Origin: Modestobacter sp. DSM 44400
GTDB taxonomy: Bacteria > Actinomycetota > Actinomycetes > Mycobacteriales > Geodermatophilaceae
DNA: 64,000 bases
Direction: 5' to 3'
Assembly: GCF_900107175.1 (NCBI RefSeq)
Contig: NZ_FNOZ01000005.1
Coordinates: 1 to 64,000, forward strand
Notes under the pieces: generated by a model
What the model saw: the letters and a program-made list of their open reading frames with translations, nothing else
Told to the model about the DNA's origin: nothing
The model's database searches: none
In this document: positions 32,187-41,164 of the stretch, one piece after another
How the letters are laid out: the number at the start of each line of letters is the position of its first letter
Numbering within the stretch: the stretch's first letter is position 1
Position numbers and translations under genes: made by a program

Positions 32187-32963
32187 TCAGCCCGCGACGA
32201 TCCGGGTGACGAGCGTGCCGATGCCGTCGATGCTCACCGCCACCTCGTCCCCGACCTGGATCGCCCCGACGCCTGCGGGTGTCCCGGTCAGGACCACGTC
32301 GCCGGGCAGCAGGGTCATCGCCTGGCTCACGAAGGACACGCAGGCGGCGACGTCGTGCAGCATGTCCGCGGTCGTGCCGTCCTGGCGGACCTCACCGTTG
32401 ACCGTCGTCCGCAGGCCCAGCGCCGACGGGTCGACCTCGGTCTCCACCCAGGGCCCCAGCGGGCAGGACCCGTCGAACGCCTTGGCCCGGGTCCACTGCT
32501 TCTCGGCGCGCTGGAGGTCCCGCATGGTGAGGTCGTTGGCCACGGTGTAGCCGATGACCACCTCCGCGACCTGCTCCGGGGACACGCGGGTGCAGCGGCG
32601 GCCGATAACGACGGCCAGCTCACCCTCGAAGTGCAGGTTGCTGGTCAGCGCCGGATAGCCGACCTCCGCGCCGGGACCGACCACCGAGGTGGAGAACTTG
32701 GCGAACACCACCGGAATCTCGGGCACCTCGTTGCCCAGCTCCCTGGCGTGCTCGGCGTAGTTGCGGCCGAACGCGAGCACCTTGCTCGGCTCGACGGGCG
32801 CCAGCAGGGTGACCTCGGCGAGCGGGGTGCGCTCCCCGGTGGGGCGGACTGCCTCGTAGGGCAGCCCGTCGAGGGCGACGACGACCGCCTCCTCGCCGTC
32901 CCCCTCGAGAAGGCCGTAGGACGCCGGGCCGCCGGCGGCTGGGGTGTAGCGGACGATGCGCAC
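32187..32963 (-). CDS. Fumarylacetoacetate hydrolase-family protein
   Basis: A 258-residue FAH-domain protein. Metal-binding acidic residues appear in NLHFEGELAVVIGR and later in NDLTMRDLQR; the entry motif VLAFGRNYAEHARELG and closing MTLLPGDVVLTGTPAGVGAIQVGD are typical. Members hydrolyse or decarboxylate beta-diketo acids in aromatic and sugar-acid pathways. It is the last gene of a four-gene minus-strand set (DapA-like, FAH, SDR, FAH), 24 bases behind the SDR. Confidence 0.88.
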   Translation of the reverse strand: MRIVRYTPAAGGPASYGLLEGDGEEAVVVALDGLPYEAVRPTGERTPLAEVTLLAPVEPSKVLAFGRNYAEHARELGNEVPEIPVVFAKFSTSVVGPGAEVGYPALTSNLHFEGELAVVIGRRCTRVSPEQVAEVVIGYTVANDLTMRDLQRAEKQWTRAKAFDGSCPLGPWVETEVDPSALGLRTTVNGEVRQDGTTADMLHDVAACVSFVSQAMTLLPGDVVLTGTPAGVGAIQVGDEVAVSIDGIGTLVTRIVAG

Positions 32964-32987
32964 AGCGGGTCTCCTGGGGACGGGGGG

Positions 32988-33776
32988 TCAGAGGGCCTTG
33001 ACCATGCCGCCATCGACCAGGAACGCCTGGCCGGTGAGGTAGGTGTTTGCGCCGGAGACGAGGAAGGCAGCCACCTTGCCGAACTCCTCGGCGGTGCCGT
33101 ACCGACCGAGGGGGATGGACTTCTCGGCCTGCGCGCGCACCTCCTCGATCGACATCCCGGACTTCTCGGCCCGGGTGGCGTCCAGGCCGGCGACCCGGTC
33201 GGTCGCGATGCGGCCGGGACCGATGGTGTTGACGAGCACGCCGTCGGGGGCGAACTCGATGGCCAGGCTCTTGGCCAACCCCAGGATCGCCACGCGGTAG
33301 GTGTTGGACAGCAACAGGTTGTCCAGCGGCTGCTTGATCGACGACGAGGCGATCGTCACGATCCGGCCCCACCCCTGGGCGCGCATGTGCGGCAGCACGC
33401 CACGCATCAGCCGGATGCCCGACAGCAGGTTCAACTCGAAGGCCTGCTGCCACGCGGCGTCGTCCAGGGCGTCGAAGCCGCCGGGACGCGGACCGCCGGC
33501 GTTGTTCACGAGGACGTCGACGCCACCGAGCCGTTCCTCGGTCTCCCGCAGCAGCCGGGCGAGGTCGGCGGCGTCGGACACGTCGGCCGGGCAGTGCTCC
33601 ACCTGCGCGCCGGTCGCGGCGCTGATCTCGGCGGCGGTCGCCGCGAGCTGCTCCGCGCCGCGGCTGGAGATCATCACCCGGGCGCCCTCGGCGGCGAGCT
33701 GGGTGGCGGTAGCCCGGCCCAGCCCCTTGCTGGCTGCGGTGACGAGCGCGACCCTGCCGGTCAGTTCCAGGTCCAT
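32988..33776 (-). CDS. SDR-family oxidoreductase without canonical YxxxK
   Basis: A 262-residue Rossmann protein: cofactor loop TAASKGLGRATA (TAASxGLG), NNAGGPRPGGF, and the catalytic area IASSSIKQPLDNLLLSNTYRVAILGLAKSLA. The Tyr in that segment is followed by Arg and there is no Lys four residues later, so the classical YxxxK pair is altered; this subgroup often lacks a proven reductase activity. The end (FLVDGGMVKAL) is standard for SDRs. ATG 33776 chosen because it starts the family-typical MDLELTGRVALVT. Lies between two FAH-family genes. Confidence 0.87.
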   Translation of the reverse strand: MDLELTGRVALVTAASKGLGRATATQLAAEGARVMISSRGAEQLAATAAEISAATGAQVEHCPADVSDAADLARLLRETEERLGGVDVLVNNAGGPRPGGFDALDDAAWQQAFELNLLSGIRLMRGVLPHMRAQGWGRIVTIASSSIKQPLDNLLLSNTYRVAILGLAKSLAIEFAPDGVLVNTIGPGRIATDRVAGLDATRAEKSGMSIEEVRAQAEKSIPLGRYGTAEEFGKVAAFLVSGANTYLTGQAFLVDGGMVKAL

Positions 33777-33780
33777 CAGG

Positions 33781-34635
33781 TCACTCCACGGGGTTCGAGA
33801 GGGTGCGGAAGCCGGCGATCGAGCAGCCGGCCACGTCACCGGGACGGATGTGGGCGGCACCGGGGGTGCCGGTGGAGATGATGTCGCCGGGCAGCAGGGT
33901 CATCACGCGGGAGTGGAAGGCGACCAGCCACCAGGGCCGGAAGGTCATGTTCGCCACCACGTTGCGTCGGTGCACCTGGCCGTTGTGCAGGGTGGCGACC
34001 TCCAGCGCCTCGACGTCGGCCACCTCGTCGACGGTCACCAGCTCCGGGCCGAAGCTGAAGAACGTGTCGAAGCTCTTCGACCGGGTCAGGTAGCGCGGGT
34101 TCTTCTCCAGGATGTCCTCGGCAGTCATGTCGATGATCGTGGTGAAGCCGGCGACGACGCCGGGGGCGTCCGCCTCGTCGACGTCCTTGCACTCCCGGCC
34201 GATGACCAGGCCCAGTTCCCCTTCGGCGGTAGTGCGCTGGGACTGCGGTGGGACCCGGATCGCGTCGCCGGGTCCGATGATCGCGGTGTCCGGCTTGAGG
34301 AAGCTGGCCGGCTCGGTGGACGGCGCCTTCTCCGACAGGTCCGCGGCGTGCTCGACGTAGTTGAGACCGATGCCCCAGACCTTGCGCGGACGGCGGTAGA
34401 GCGGGGCGTACGCCAGGCCTTCCTGCGGCAGCGCCATCCCGTTCAGCCGGGCGGCGTCGGCGTCGGCGACCCAGTCGCGCAACGCCTCCACCCGGCCCTC
34501 CTCCAGCAGCTCCTGCACCGTGGCCGGCCACGAGGTGCCGAAGGCGTCGTTGACCGCGGCCAGCGGCACCGCGCCGTCCGGGCGCACCAGCGCGCCGGGC
34601 TCCTCGCCGTCGATCCGCAGGGTGGTCAGTCGCAC
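33781..34635 (-). CDS. Fumarylacetoacetate hydrolase-family protein
   Basis: A 284-residue FAH-fold enzyme with an N-terminal cap (LRIDGEEPGALVRPDGAVPL). Visible: KVWGIGLNYVEHAADL, metal residues in AEGELGLVIGRECKDVDE and IIDMTAEDIL, and MTLLPGDIISTGTPGAAHIRPGD. Only ~30% look-alike to the other FAH protein here by eye, so the two probably act on different intermediates. It sits 30 bases after the DapA-like lyase and directly before the SDR (stop and next start five bases apart). Confidence 0.88.
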   Translation of the reverse strand: MRLTTLRIDGEEPGALVRPDGAVPLAAVNDAFGTSWPATVQELLEEGRVEALRDWVADADAARLNGMALPQEGLAYAPLYRRPRKVWGIGLNYVEHAADLSEKAPSTEPASFLKPDTAIIGPGDAIRVPPQSQRTTAEGELGLVIGRECKDVDEADAPGVVAGFTTIIDMTAEDILEKNPRYLTRSKSFDTFFSFGPELVTVDEVADVEALEVATLHNGQVHRRNVVANMTFRPWWLVAFHSRVMTLLPGDIISTGTPGAAHIRPGDVAGCSIAGFRTLSNPVE

Positions 34636-34665
34636 AGCGGGTGTCCTCTCGGTCGGGGGCGCGGG

Positions 34666-35553
34666 TCAGAGTCCGACGACGGAGATCAGGTCGTCGAGCT
34701 CGGCGAGGGTCAGTTCGTCCACCGGAGGGGCGGGAAACCGGGCGTGCGGGGAGCTGATCGCGCCGCGGCGGGCGAACACCTGCTTGCGGATCGTCACGCC
34801 CCCGACGCCCAGCTGGGCCTCGTAGCGGATCAGCGGCAGGTGCCGGAAGAAGTACTCCTGCGCCGCTGCGCGCTGGCCGGCGACGAAGCGCTCGTAGGTG
34901 CCGACCAGCACCTGTGGGAAACCGAAGCCGGTCATGATGCCGTCGGCGCCGCGCAGCAGCTCCTCGTACAGGTACAGCCCGCCCAGGCCACCGAAGATGC
35001 CCACCGGGCGCTGCACCCGCTCCCGGACCGCGGTGATCTTGGGCAGCGTCGGCGTCTCCTCCAGCTTGAGGTACCGGCAGCCCTCGATCTCCTCCAGCAG
35101 TCGAATCAGGAAGGGTGCGGGCATCGTCACGCCGGTGTTCACCGGCTCGTCCTGGACGACGACCGGCACGGACACCGCCCCGGCGACCTGGCGGAAGTGC
35201 TCGAAGACAAGCTCGAGGTTCCGGGTGTTGTCCGGCGGGGCGAGCATGACCGCGGCCGCCCCGGCGTCCTCGGCCCGCCGGGCGTAGTCCAGCGACATCC
35301 GGGTCGCCCGCGCCGACACCCCGACGACGACCGGGGCCCGGCCGGCGGTCGCCTGCACGTACCGGCGCAGCACCGTCTCCCGCTCGTCGTCGAGCAACTT
35401 CGCGGCCTCGCCCATGATCCCGAGGATGGTCAGCCCGTGGGCCCCGGCGCCGAGGTAGTCCTCCACGAGGGTGTCGATGCTGCCCTCGTCAACCGCGCCG
35501 TCATCGGTGAAGGGAGTCAGTGTGATGGGGAGCACACCCCGGAGCCCGGTCAC
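34666..35553 (-). CDS. Dihydrodipicolinate synthase (DapA)-family lyase
   Basis: A 295-residue class I aldolase-fold protein. PITLTPFTDDGAVDEG opens the barrel, TILGIMGEAAKL replaces the usual GTTGE, and the Schiff-base Lys lies in CRYLKLEETPT. C-terminal GVGGVTIRKQVFARRGAI resembles relatives acting on 2-keto-3-deoxy sugar acids and 4-hydroxy-2-oxoglutarate-type compounds, not lysine synthesis. First gene of the minus-strand set, transcribed away from lhgO across a region with a palindromic operator. Confidence 0.87.
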   Translation of the reverse strand: MTGLRGVLPITLTPFTDDGAVDEGSIDTLVEDYLGAGAHGLTILGIMGEAAKLLDDERETVLRRYVQATAGRAPVVVGVSARATRMSLDYARRAEDAGAAAVMLAPPDNTRNLELVFEHFRQVAGAVSVPVVVQDEPVNTGVTMPAPFLIRLLEEIEGCRYLKLEETPTLPKITAVRERVQRPVGIFGGLGGLYLYEELLRGADGIMTGFGFPQVLVGTYERFVAGQRAAAQEYFFRHLPLIRYEAQLGVGGVTIRKQVFARRGAISSPHARFPAPPVDELTLAELDDLISVVGL

Positions 35554-35616
35554 CGCCGATTACCCTGCGACGCAGGTCGACGGAGGGTGTGGCTGGGGAA
35601 AACGGTGAGCCTGATC

Positions 35617-35630
35617 ACGGTGCACACCGT
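35617..35630. promoter_or_regulatory. 14-bp palindromic operator candidate between divergent dapA-like and lhgO genes
   Basis: ACGGTG-CA-CACCGT is a perfect 6-2-6 palindrome centred in the 149-base divergent intergenic region (35554-35702). It is a likely regulator-binding site for both directions; no regulator gene is immediately adjacent, the nearest being the GntR gene at 49.5 kb. Confidence 0.45.
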
Positions 35631-35702
35631 AGCCACGCCGCGTTCCGCCCCCGCCCGGTACCCAGAAAGTGGCTCCCGCGCCGCCCCGAGGATCGGAGCA
35701 CC

Positions 35703-36920
35703 ATGTCTGTCCAGCGCTATGCCGTGGTCGGTGGCGGCATCATCGGCGCCGCGGTCGCCCGCCGGCTGCTCGAGGTACGGCCCGACGTCCAGGTCACCCT
35801 CGTGGAGAAGGAGGACCGGCTGGCCGCGCACCAGACCGGCCGCAACAGCGGGGTCGTGCACGCGGGCCTCTACTACCAGCCCGGCTCGCTGAAGGCGACG
35901 CTGTGCCGCCGGGGCGTGGGGTTGCTGAAGGATTTCTGCGCGGAGAAGGGGCTGCCCTACGACGAGGTCGGCAAGGTGCTCGTCGCCCTCGACGCCGAGG
36001 AGCAGCGGCGGCTCGACGACATCGCCGACCGGGCCCGGGTGAACGGGGTGCCCGGGGTCCGGGTCATCGACCGGGACGAGCTCCACGCCCTCGAGCCGCA
36101 CGTCACCGGGATCGCCGGACTGCACTCGCCGACCACCGCGATCGTCGACTACGTCGGCATCACCGAGCAGCTGGCCGCGGACGCGCAGGCCCGCGGCGCA
36201 ACGGTGCGCACCGGCTTCCCGGTCACCGGGCTCGAGCACACCGGGGGCGCCGCCGACGGGGAGGTCGTCGTCCGCGGCGCCTCGGGCGAGGAGGTCGTCG
36301 CCGACCGGGTCGTGCTCTGCGCGGGCCTGCAGGTCGACCGGCTGGCCGTGCTGGCCGGCGACGGCGACGCGCCCCGGATCGTGCCCTTCCGCGGTGAGTA
36401 CTACAAGCTGGCGCCGGAGCGGCGCACGCTGGTGAACGGCCTGGTCTACCCGGTGCCCGACCCCCGCTACCCGTTCCTGGGCGTGCACCTGACGCCGCGG
36501 TTCGACGGCGAGGTGCTCATCGGACCCAACGCCGTCCTGGCGCTGGCCCGGGAGGGGTACCGGCGCCGCGACGTCTCGGCCCGGGACCTCGCCGAGATCG
36601 TCCGCTACGCCGGCTTCCGGCGTTTCGCCGCGGAGCACTGGCGCACCGGGATCGGCGAGATGCGCGGGTCGCTGAGCAAGCACGCCTTCGTCGCGGCGGC
36701 CCGGCGCTACGTGCCCGAGCTGCGGACCGCCGACGTGGTGCCGGCCGCGGCCGGGATCCGCGCGCAGGCGCTGGAGGCCGACGGCAGCCTGGTCGACGAC
36801 TTTCGGATCACCCGGACGGGCTCGGTGGTGGCCGTCCGCAACGCCCCCTCGCCGGCCGCCACCTCGTCGCTGGCCATCGCCGAGCACCTCGTCGACCTGC
36901 TGCTCCCCGCGGCCGCGTGA
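35703..36920 (+). CDS. lhgO: L-2-hydroxyglutarate oxidase-like FAD protein
   Basis: A 405-residue DAO-family flavoprotein. The FAD Rossmann motif YAVVGGGIIGAAVARRLLE is at the start, followed by HQTGRNSGVVHAGLYYQPGS, the signature of LhgO, then KVLVALDAEEQ and PFRGEYYKL. LhgO oxidises L-2-hydroxyglutarate to 2-oxoglutarate at the membrane or in the cytoplasm. Here it opens a plus-strand set with a D-2-hydroxyacid-type dehydrogenase and an MFS carrier (overlaps of four bases), so it may act on another hydroxy acid. ATG 35703 is the family start. Confidence 0.9.
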   Translation: MSVQRYAVVGGGIIGAAVARRLLEVRPDVQVTLVEKEDRLAAHQTGRNSGVVHAGLYYQPGSLKATLCRRGVGLLKDFCAEKGLPYDEVGKVLVALDAEEQRRLDDIADRARVNGVPGVRVIDRDELHALEPHVTGIAGLHSPTTAIVDYVGITEQLAADAQARGATVRTGFPVTGLEHTGGAADGEVVVRGASGEEVVADRVVLCAGLQVDRLAVLAGDGDAPRIVPFRGEYYKLAPERRTLVNGLVYPVPDPRYPFLGVHLTPRFDGEVLIGPNAVLALAREGYRRRDVSARDLAEIVRYAGFRRFAAEHWRTGIGEMRGSLSKHAFVAAARRYVPELRTADVVPAAAGIRAQALEADGSLVDDFRITRTGSVVAVRNAPSPAATSSLAIAEHLVDLLLPAAA

Positions 36921-38345
36921 GCGCCGCGCCCGTCCCGGACGGCGCTGGGGCCGACGCCGGGCACGACTTGGCCGACCGGCTGGCCCGCGTGGTGGGTGCC
37001 GGGCACGTCCTCCTCGACCCCGCGGTGACAGCGGGCTACGTGCGGGACTGGACCGGCCGGTGGCGCGGTGGGTGCGCGCTGGTCGTCCGCCCGGGGGACG
37101 AGGCGCAGACCGCGGCCGTGCTCGCGGAGGTGGCGGCCGCTGGCCGGCGCGTCGTCGTGCAGGGCGGCAACACCGGGCTCGTCGCCGGCGGCATCCCCGA
37201 GGCCGGCGACGTCCTGCTGTCCACCACCCGACTGACCCGGATCGGCCCGGTCGACCCGGTCGCCGGCACCGTGGTCGCCGAGGCAGGGGTGACCCTGGCC
37301 GCCCTGCAGGCGCACCTGCGGCCGCACGGCCTCGAACTCCCCGTCGACCTCGCCGCCCGGGACAGCTGCACGGTGGGCGGGATGGCCGCCACCAACGCCG
37401 GCGGCATCCGTGTGCTGCTCGACGGGATGATGCGCGCCCAGGTGCTGTCGGTGGACGCGCTCAGCGTCGACGGGCGCCCGCTGGTGCGGCTGCACCCCCT
37501 GGTCAAGGACAACACCGGGTACTCGCTGTCCGCCCTGCTCGTCGGCAGCGAGGGGACGCTGGGGGTCATCACCCGGCTGCTGTTGCGCGTCGTCCCCCGG
37601 CCGGTGAGCCGGGCCGTGGTGCTCCTCGGCCTGCCCGGCCTGCCCGCCACCCTCGGCGTGCTCGCCGCCCTTCGGGTGCGCCTGCCCCAGCTGCGCGCCG
37701 CCGAGTTCGTCGACGACGCGACGCTGCGGCTGGTCCTCGCCCACACCGGCGAGCCGGACCCGCTGCCCCGCCGGCACCCCGCCCACCTGGTGCTGGAGCT
37801 CGCCGGGGCACCCGGCCGGCTCGACGAGCTGCTCGGGGCGTTGGCCGGCGCCGGCCTCGGCGACGACCCCGACGTCGACGTCGCGGCCGCCGAGGACGTC
37901 GCGGGCGCGCGTCGCCTGTGGGGTCACCGCGACCGGGTCACCGAGTCGGTGGCCGCCGCCGGCGTGCCGCACAAGCTCGACGTCTCGATTCCGGCGATGC
38001 GCACCGCCGAGTTCGTGGCCCGCTGTGGCGAGCTGGCCGTCGGCGGGGCCGCCGCCCCGGCCGTTCTTCTTCGGTCACCTCGGCGACGGCAACATGCACC
38101 TGAACGTCCTGGACGCCGATCCCCGTGACGACGCGCTCGACGATGCGATCCTGCGACTGGCCGCCGAGCACGACGGCAGCATCAGCGCCGAGCACGGCAT
38201 CGGGCGGGCCAAGGCCCACCTGCTGCCGCTCAACCGCACCGCGGACGAGATCGGTGCCATGGTCGCGGTGAAGCGCGCGCTGGACCCCGCGGGGCGCCTG
38301 GGCCGCGCGCTGTTGCCCGTCGCCGGCGACCGCCGGCCGGGATGA
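36917..38345 (+). pseudogene. FAD-binding D-2-hydroxyacid dehydrogenase (GlcD type), frameshifted
   Basis: From GTG 36917 (GTGA overlap with lhgO) the frame gives the PCMH FAD domain: VVVQGGNTGLVAGGIPE, DSCTVGGMAATNAGGIR, VKDNTGYSLSALLVGSEGTLGVI. Near 38060-38068 homology passes into another frame, FFFGHLGDGNMHLNVL and ISAEHGIGRAKAHLLPL, the conserved C-terminal part, ending at 38345. Removing one T in gccgttcttcttc gives AVFFGHLGDGN and a ~475-residue protein of normal size. Either a true +1 frameshift in a T/C-rich run or a sequencing error. Predicted role: oxidation of a D-2-hydroxy acid. Confidence 0.8.
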
Positions 38346-39568
38346 GCCGCGACCCAGCGGTGCGGCGGCCCGCGGGCTCCCGCTCGGCCGCCGTGGCCGC
38401 GGTGACCGTGACCACGGTCGGCGTCCTACCGGTCTACCTGGCGGGCGTGCTGTCGGTGCAGTTGCGGGCGGACCTCGGCTTCGGCCCGGCGCTGCTGGGC
38501 GTGCTCGTGGCGACCTTCTTCGCCACCTCGGCGGCATCCTCGTTCACCGCCGGCCTGATGGTTCGGCGGTGGGGCCCGGTCGCCGTCGTCCGGCTCTCCG
38601 CCGTGGTGGCCGGCGCGGCGCTCGCTGCCATCGCCCTCGCGGCACGCGACGTCCTGACGCTGAGCGCCGCCCTGGTCGCCGCCGGTTGGGCGAACGGCGT
38701 CGGGCAACCGGCGAGCAACGACCTCATCGCCCGGTCGGTGCCCCCCGAGCGGCAGGGACTGGCCTACGGCCTCAAGCAGGCCGCCATTCCGCTCGCCACC
38801 CTGCTGGCCGGTGTGGGCATCCCGCTGATCGCCATCCCCTTCGGCTGGCGGTGGGCCTTCGGCCTGGCTGCGGTGCTGGCGCTCCTCGTCGCGGTCTCCG
38901 TACCGGGCGGCGGCCGTCTCCGACCGACCGCCTCCTCCGCGCCATCGGAGGCCGCCGGGCCGTTCCGCCGCGCCCCGCTGCTCGTGCTCGCCGGCGGGCT
39001 GCTGCTGGGCGCGGCGACGGGCAACGCGCTGGGGGCGTTCTTCGTCGCCTCGGCGGTCGCCGAGGGCATCCCGCCCGCCACCGCCGGTGTGCTCGCCGCG
39101 GTCGCCAGCATCGCCGGGATCGGGACGCGCATCCTGATCGGCTGGCTGGCCGACCGGGTGCGCGCCCGCTGGTTGCTGATCGTCGCGGCCCAGATGGCCG
39201 TCGGCGGTGCGGCGTACGCGCTGCTGGGGAGCGGCCGGGAGGCGCTGGTGGCCGTCGGCGTGATCGTCGGCTACTGCTCGGGCTGGGCCTGGGCCGGCCT
39301 GGCGACCTACGCCGTCGCCCGGATGCACCACGGCATGGCCGCGCGGGCCACGGCCATCACCCAGGGCGGCATGGGCTCCGGTGCCGCCCTCGGACCCCTT
39401 GCCTTCGGCGCCGCGGCGGCCGCCACCTCCTATTCGGTGGCCTGGTACGGGACGGCGGTGCTCTCGCTGCTGGGTGCCGCAGTGTGCGTGCTGGGCCGGT
39501 CGATGCTGATGCGCGACCGGCCCGCGCTGGTGGCCGCGCAGCAGCAGCGGCGGGGCGCCCGCGCCTGA
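38342..39568 (+). CDS. MFS transporter
   Basis: A 408-residue major facilitator with 12 hydrophobic segments. Typical loops: LMVRRWGPVAVV after TM2, RSVPPERQGLAYGLKQAAIPLATLLAG in the middle, IGWLADRVRARWLLI between TM8 and TM9. It starts with an ATG overlapping the previous stop (ATGA), so it is translated with the two oxidoreductases. A similar MFS (same LGIKQ/LKQ..IP motif) is encoded at 41161-42426, suggesting both carry related substrates. Direction and substrate unknown. Confidence 0.9.
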   Translation: MSRDPAVRRPAGSRSAAVAAVTVTTVGVLPVYLAGVLSVQLRADLGFGPALLGVLVATFFATSAASSFTAGLMVRRWGPVAVVRLSAVVAGAALAAIALAARDVLTLSAALVAAGWANGVGQPASNDLIARSVPPERQGLAYGLKQAAIPLATLLAGVGIPLIAIPFGWRWAFGLAAVLALLVAVSVPGGGRLRPTASSAPSEAAGPFRRAPLLVLAGGLLLGAATGNALGAFFVASAVAEGIPPATAGVLAAVASIAGIGTRILIGWLADRVRARWLLIVAAQMAVGGAAYALLGSGREALVAVGVIVGYCSGWAWAGLATYAVARMHHGMAARATAITQGGMGSGAALGPLAFGAAAAATSYSVAWYGTAVLSLLGAAVCVLGRSMLMRDRPALVAAQQQRRGARA

Positions 39569-39590
39569 GCCGGCCGGCTCCGCGGCCCGT

Positions 39591-40484
39591 TCAGCCGGTC
39601 CCGTCCGCCGGCAAGGAGCGCAGCGCCTCCAGGGCCGCCGCCAGGGTGGGCGGCACCGCACCGGGCTCGTGCCCGGCGGCCGCCAGCCCGCGGGCGCTGA
39701 GCTGGTGGCGGGCCAGCAGGCCGGAGGTCAGCAGCGGCGGCACCCCGGTGCCCGCCACGGTGTCGCGGGCCATCGCCACCTCGGCCGAACGGCGGCCGGC
39801 GTGGGCAACGTGCGTGGTGACCAACATGGTGGCGAAGTCCCGGGTCGACCAGCGGTCGAGTGTCTCCTCGATCATGGCCATGAGCGGCTCGACCACGTCG
39901 AGCTCCCGGGCAGCGAGCAGGGCCTCGACCCACAGGCCCTCCATGCCCTTGACGACGACGCTGCGCAGCATCTTCAGCGCCGCCGCGGCACCGATCTCTG
40001 CGCCGACGACGGCGGCGGTCAGCCCTGCGCCGGTGAGCACCTGCGCGGCCTCGGCGGCATCCGGGCCGGCCAGGGAGATCGGGATGCGCGCGCCGTCGAG
40101 CTGGATGCCCCCACCGGTCATCACGCCGTCTACGACCCGCGCGCCGGTCAGTGCCGCAGCCATCGCGCGCTTGTCCGTCGGGGCGGTCGAGTTGAGGTCG
40201 AGGTAGAGCACCCCGTCCCGTGCGTGCGGAGCGAAGCCGACGGCGGCGGCCAGCGCCGTGGCCGGCGTGACCAGCGACAGCACCACGTCCCGGTCGGCCA
40301 GCTGCGCGACGTCCGCGACCGGGACGGCGCCGATCGCCGAGATGGCCTCGGCCAGTCCAGGACCGCGGGCAGGGTCGAGCAGCGCGCGGTCGTGCACCGC
40401 GAGGTCCGCACCCGCCCCGGCCAGCACGCCACCGATGACCCGGCCGGCCTCACCGAAGCCCACCAGCCCCCAGCGCAGGGTCAC
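39591..40484 (-). CDS. NAD(P)-dependent dehydrogenase with DUF1932 domain
   Basis: A 297-residue protein of the 6-phosphogluconate/3-hydroxyisobutyrate dehydrogenase superfamily. N-terminal Rossmann motif LVGFGEAGRVIGGVLAG, VLSLVTPATAL, then the catalytic region VMTGGGIQLDG and AAALKMLRSVVVKGMEGL with the conserved Lys, and the DUF1932 C-terminal helical domain. It oxidises or reduces a hydroxy acid. The GTG start overlaps the RraA-like stop (GTGA). Last gene of the eight-gene operon, converging with the MFS gene 22 bases away. Confidence 0.85.
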   Translation of the reverse strand: MTLRWGLVGFGEAGRVIGGVLAGAGADLAVHDRALLDPARGPGLAEAISAIGAVPVADVAQLADRDVVLSLVTPATALAAAVGFAPHARDGVLYLDLNSTAPTDKRAMAAALTGARVVDGVMTGGGIQLDGARIPISLAGPDAAEAAQVLTGAGLTAAVVGAEIGAAAALKMLRSVVVKGMEGLWVEALLAARELDVVEPLMAMIEETLDRWSTRDFATMLVTTHVAHAGRRSAEVAMARDTVAGTGVPPLLTSGLLARHQLSARGLAAAGHEPGAVPPTLAAALEALRSLPADGTG

Positions 40485-41164
40485 CGGGCCACCTGGTCGG
40501 CGACCGGGATCTCGGTGAGCGACTGCAGGACCCACGACCGCTCCAGCGTGCCCGCCGCGATCTGCGCGAAGACCGCCTCCTCCTCGCGCAGCCGCGCCCA
40601 GCCGGTGGCGACGACCTCCGCCGCCCGTTCCTGCGGGAGCACGACGACGCCGTCCGCGTCGCCGACCACGACGTCGCCGGAGCGCACCACCGTGCCGCCG
40701 ACCTGCACCGGTCCGTACAGCTCGCCGGGGCCGTCCTTGTAGGGGCCCAGGTGGTTGACGCCGCGGGCGAAGACGGGCAGCGGCCCGGCGGCCAGCCCCT
40801 CGGCGTCGCGGACGGCACCGTCGACCACGAGGCCGGCCAGACCGCGGGCCGCGGCGTACCGGGCCATGATCTCGCCGAGCAACGCCCGGTCCACCGAACC
40901 GCCGCCGTCGACGACCAGCACGTTCCCGGGCTCGGCGAGGTCCAGGGCCCGGTGGACGACGAGGTTGTCGCCGGGCCGGGTCCGCACGGTGAGGGCGGGG
41001 CCCGCCACCCGCGGCCACCGTCCACCCGGGACCCAGTGCACGCCGCTGATCCCACCGACCCGCTCCATGCTGTCGGACAGGATGCTGGTCGGCAGGTCCA
41101 GGCACTGCTCGAGCAGGTCCGGGTCGGGCTGTGGTCCGGGACGGTGCATGCGGCAGGTGCTCAC
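40481..41164 (-). CDS. RraA-family protein (4-hydroxy-4-methyl-2-oxoglutarate aldolase-like)
   Basis: A 227-residue RraA/demethylmenaquinone methyltransferase-like fold. Visible: LPTSILSDSMERVGG, GPALTVRTRPGDNLVVHRAL, the active-site stretch GLAGLVVDGAVRDAEGLA (conserved D-G-x-x-R-D), LPVFARGVN and VVVGDADGVVVLP. Enzymatic members cleave HMG/oxaloacetate-like keto acids with Mg. Such an aldolase fits next to hydroxy/keto acid dehydrogenases. GTG 41164 overlaps the MFS stop. Confidence 0.87.
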   Translation of the reverse strand: MSTCRMHRPGPQPDPDLLEQCLDLPTSILSDSMERVGGISGVHWVPGGRWPRVAGPALTVRTRPGDNLVVHRALDLAEPGNVLVVDGGGSVDRALLGEIMARYAAARGLAGLVVDGAVRDAEGLAAGPLPVFARGVNHLGPYKDGPGELYGPVQVGGTVVRSGDVVVGDADGVVVLPQERAAEVVATGWARLREEEAVFAQIAAGTLERSWVLQSLTEIPVADQVAR

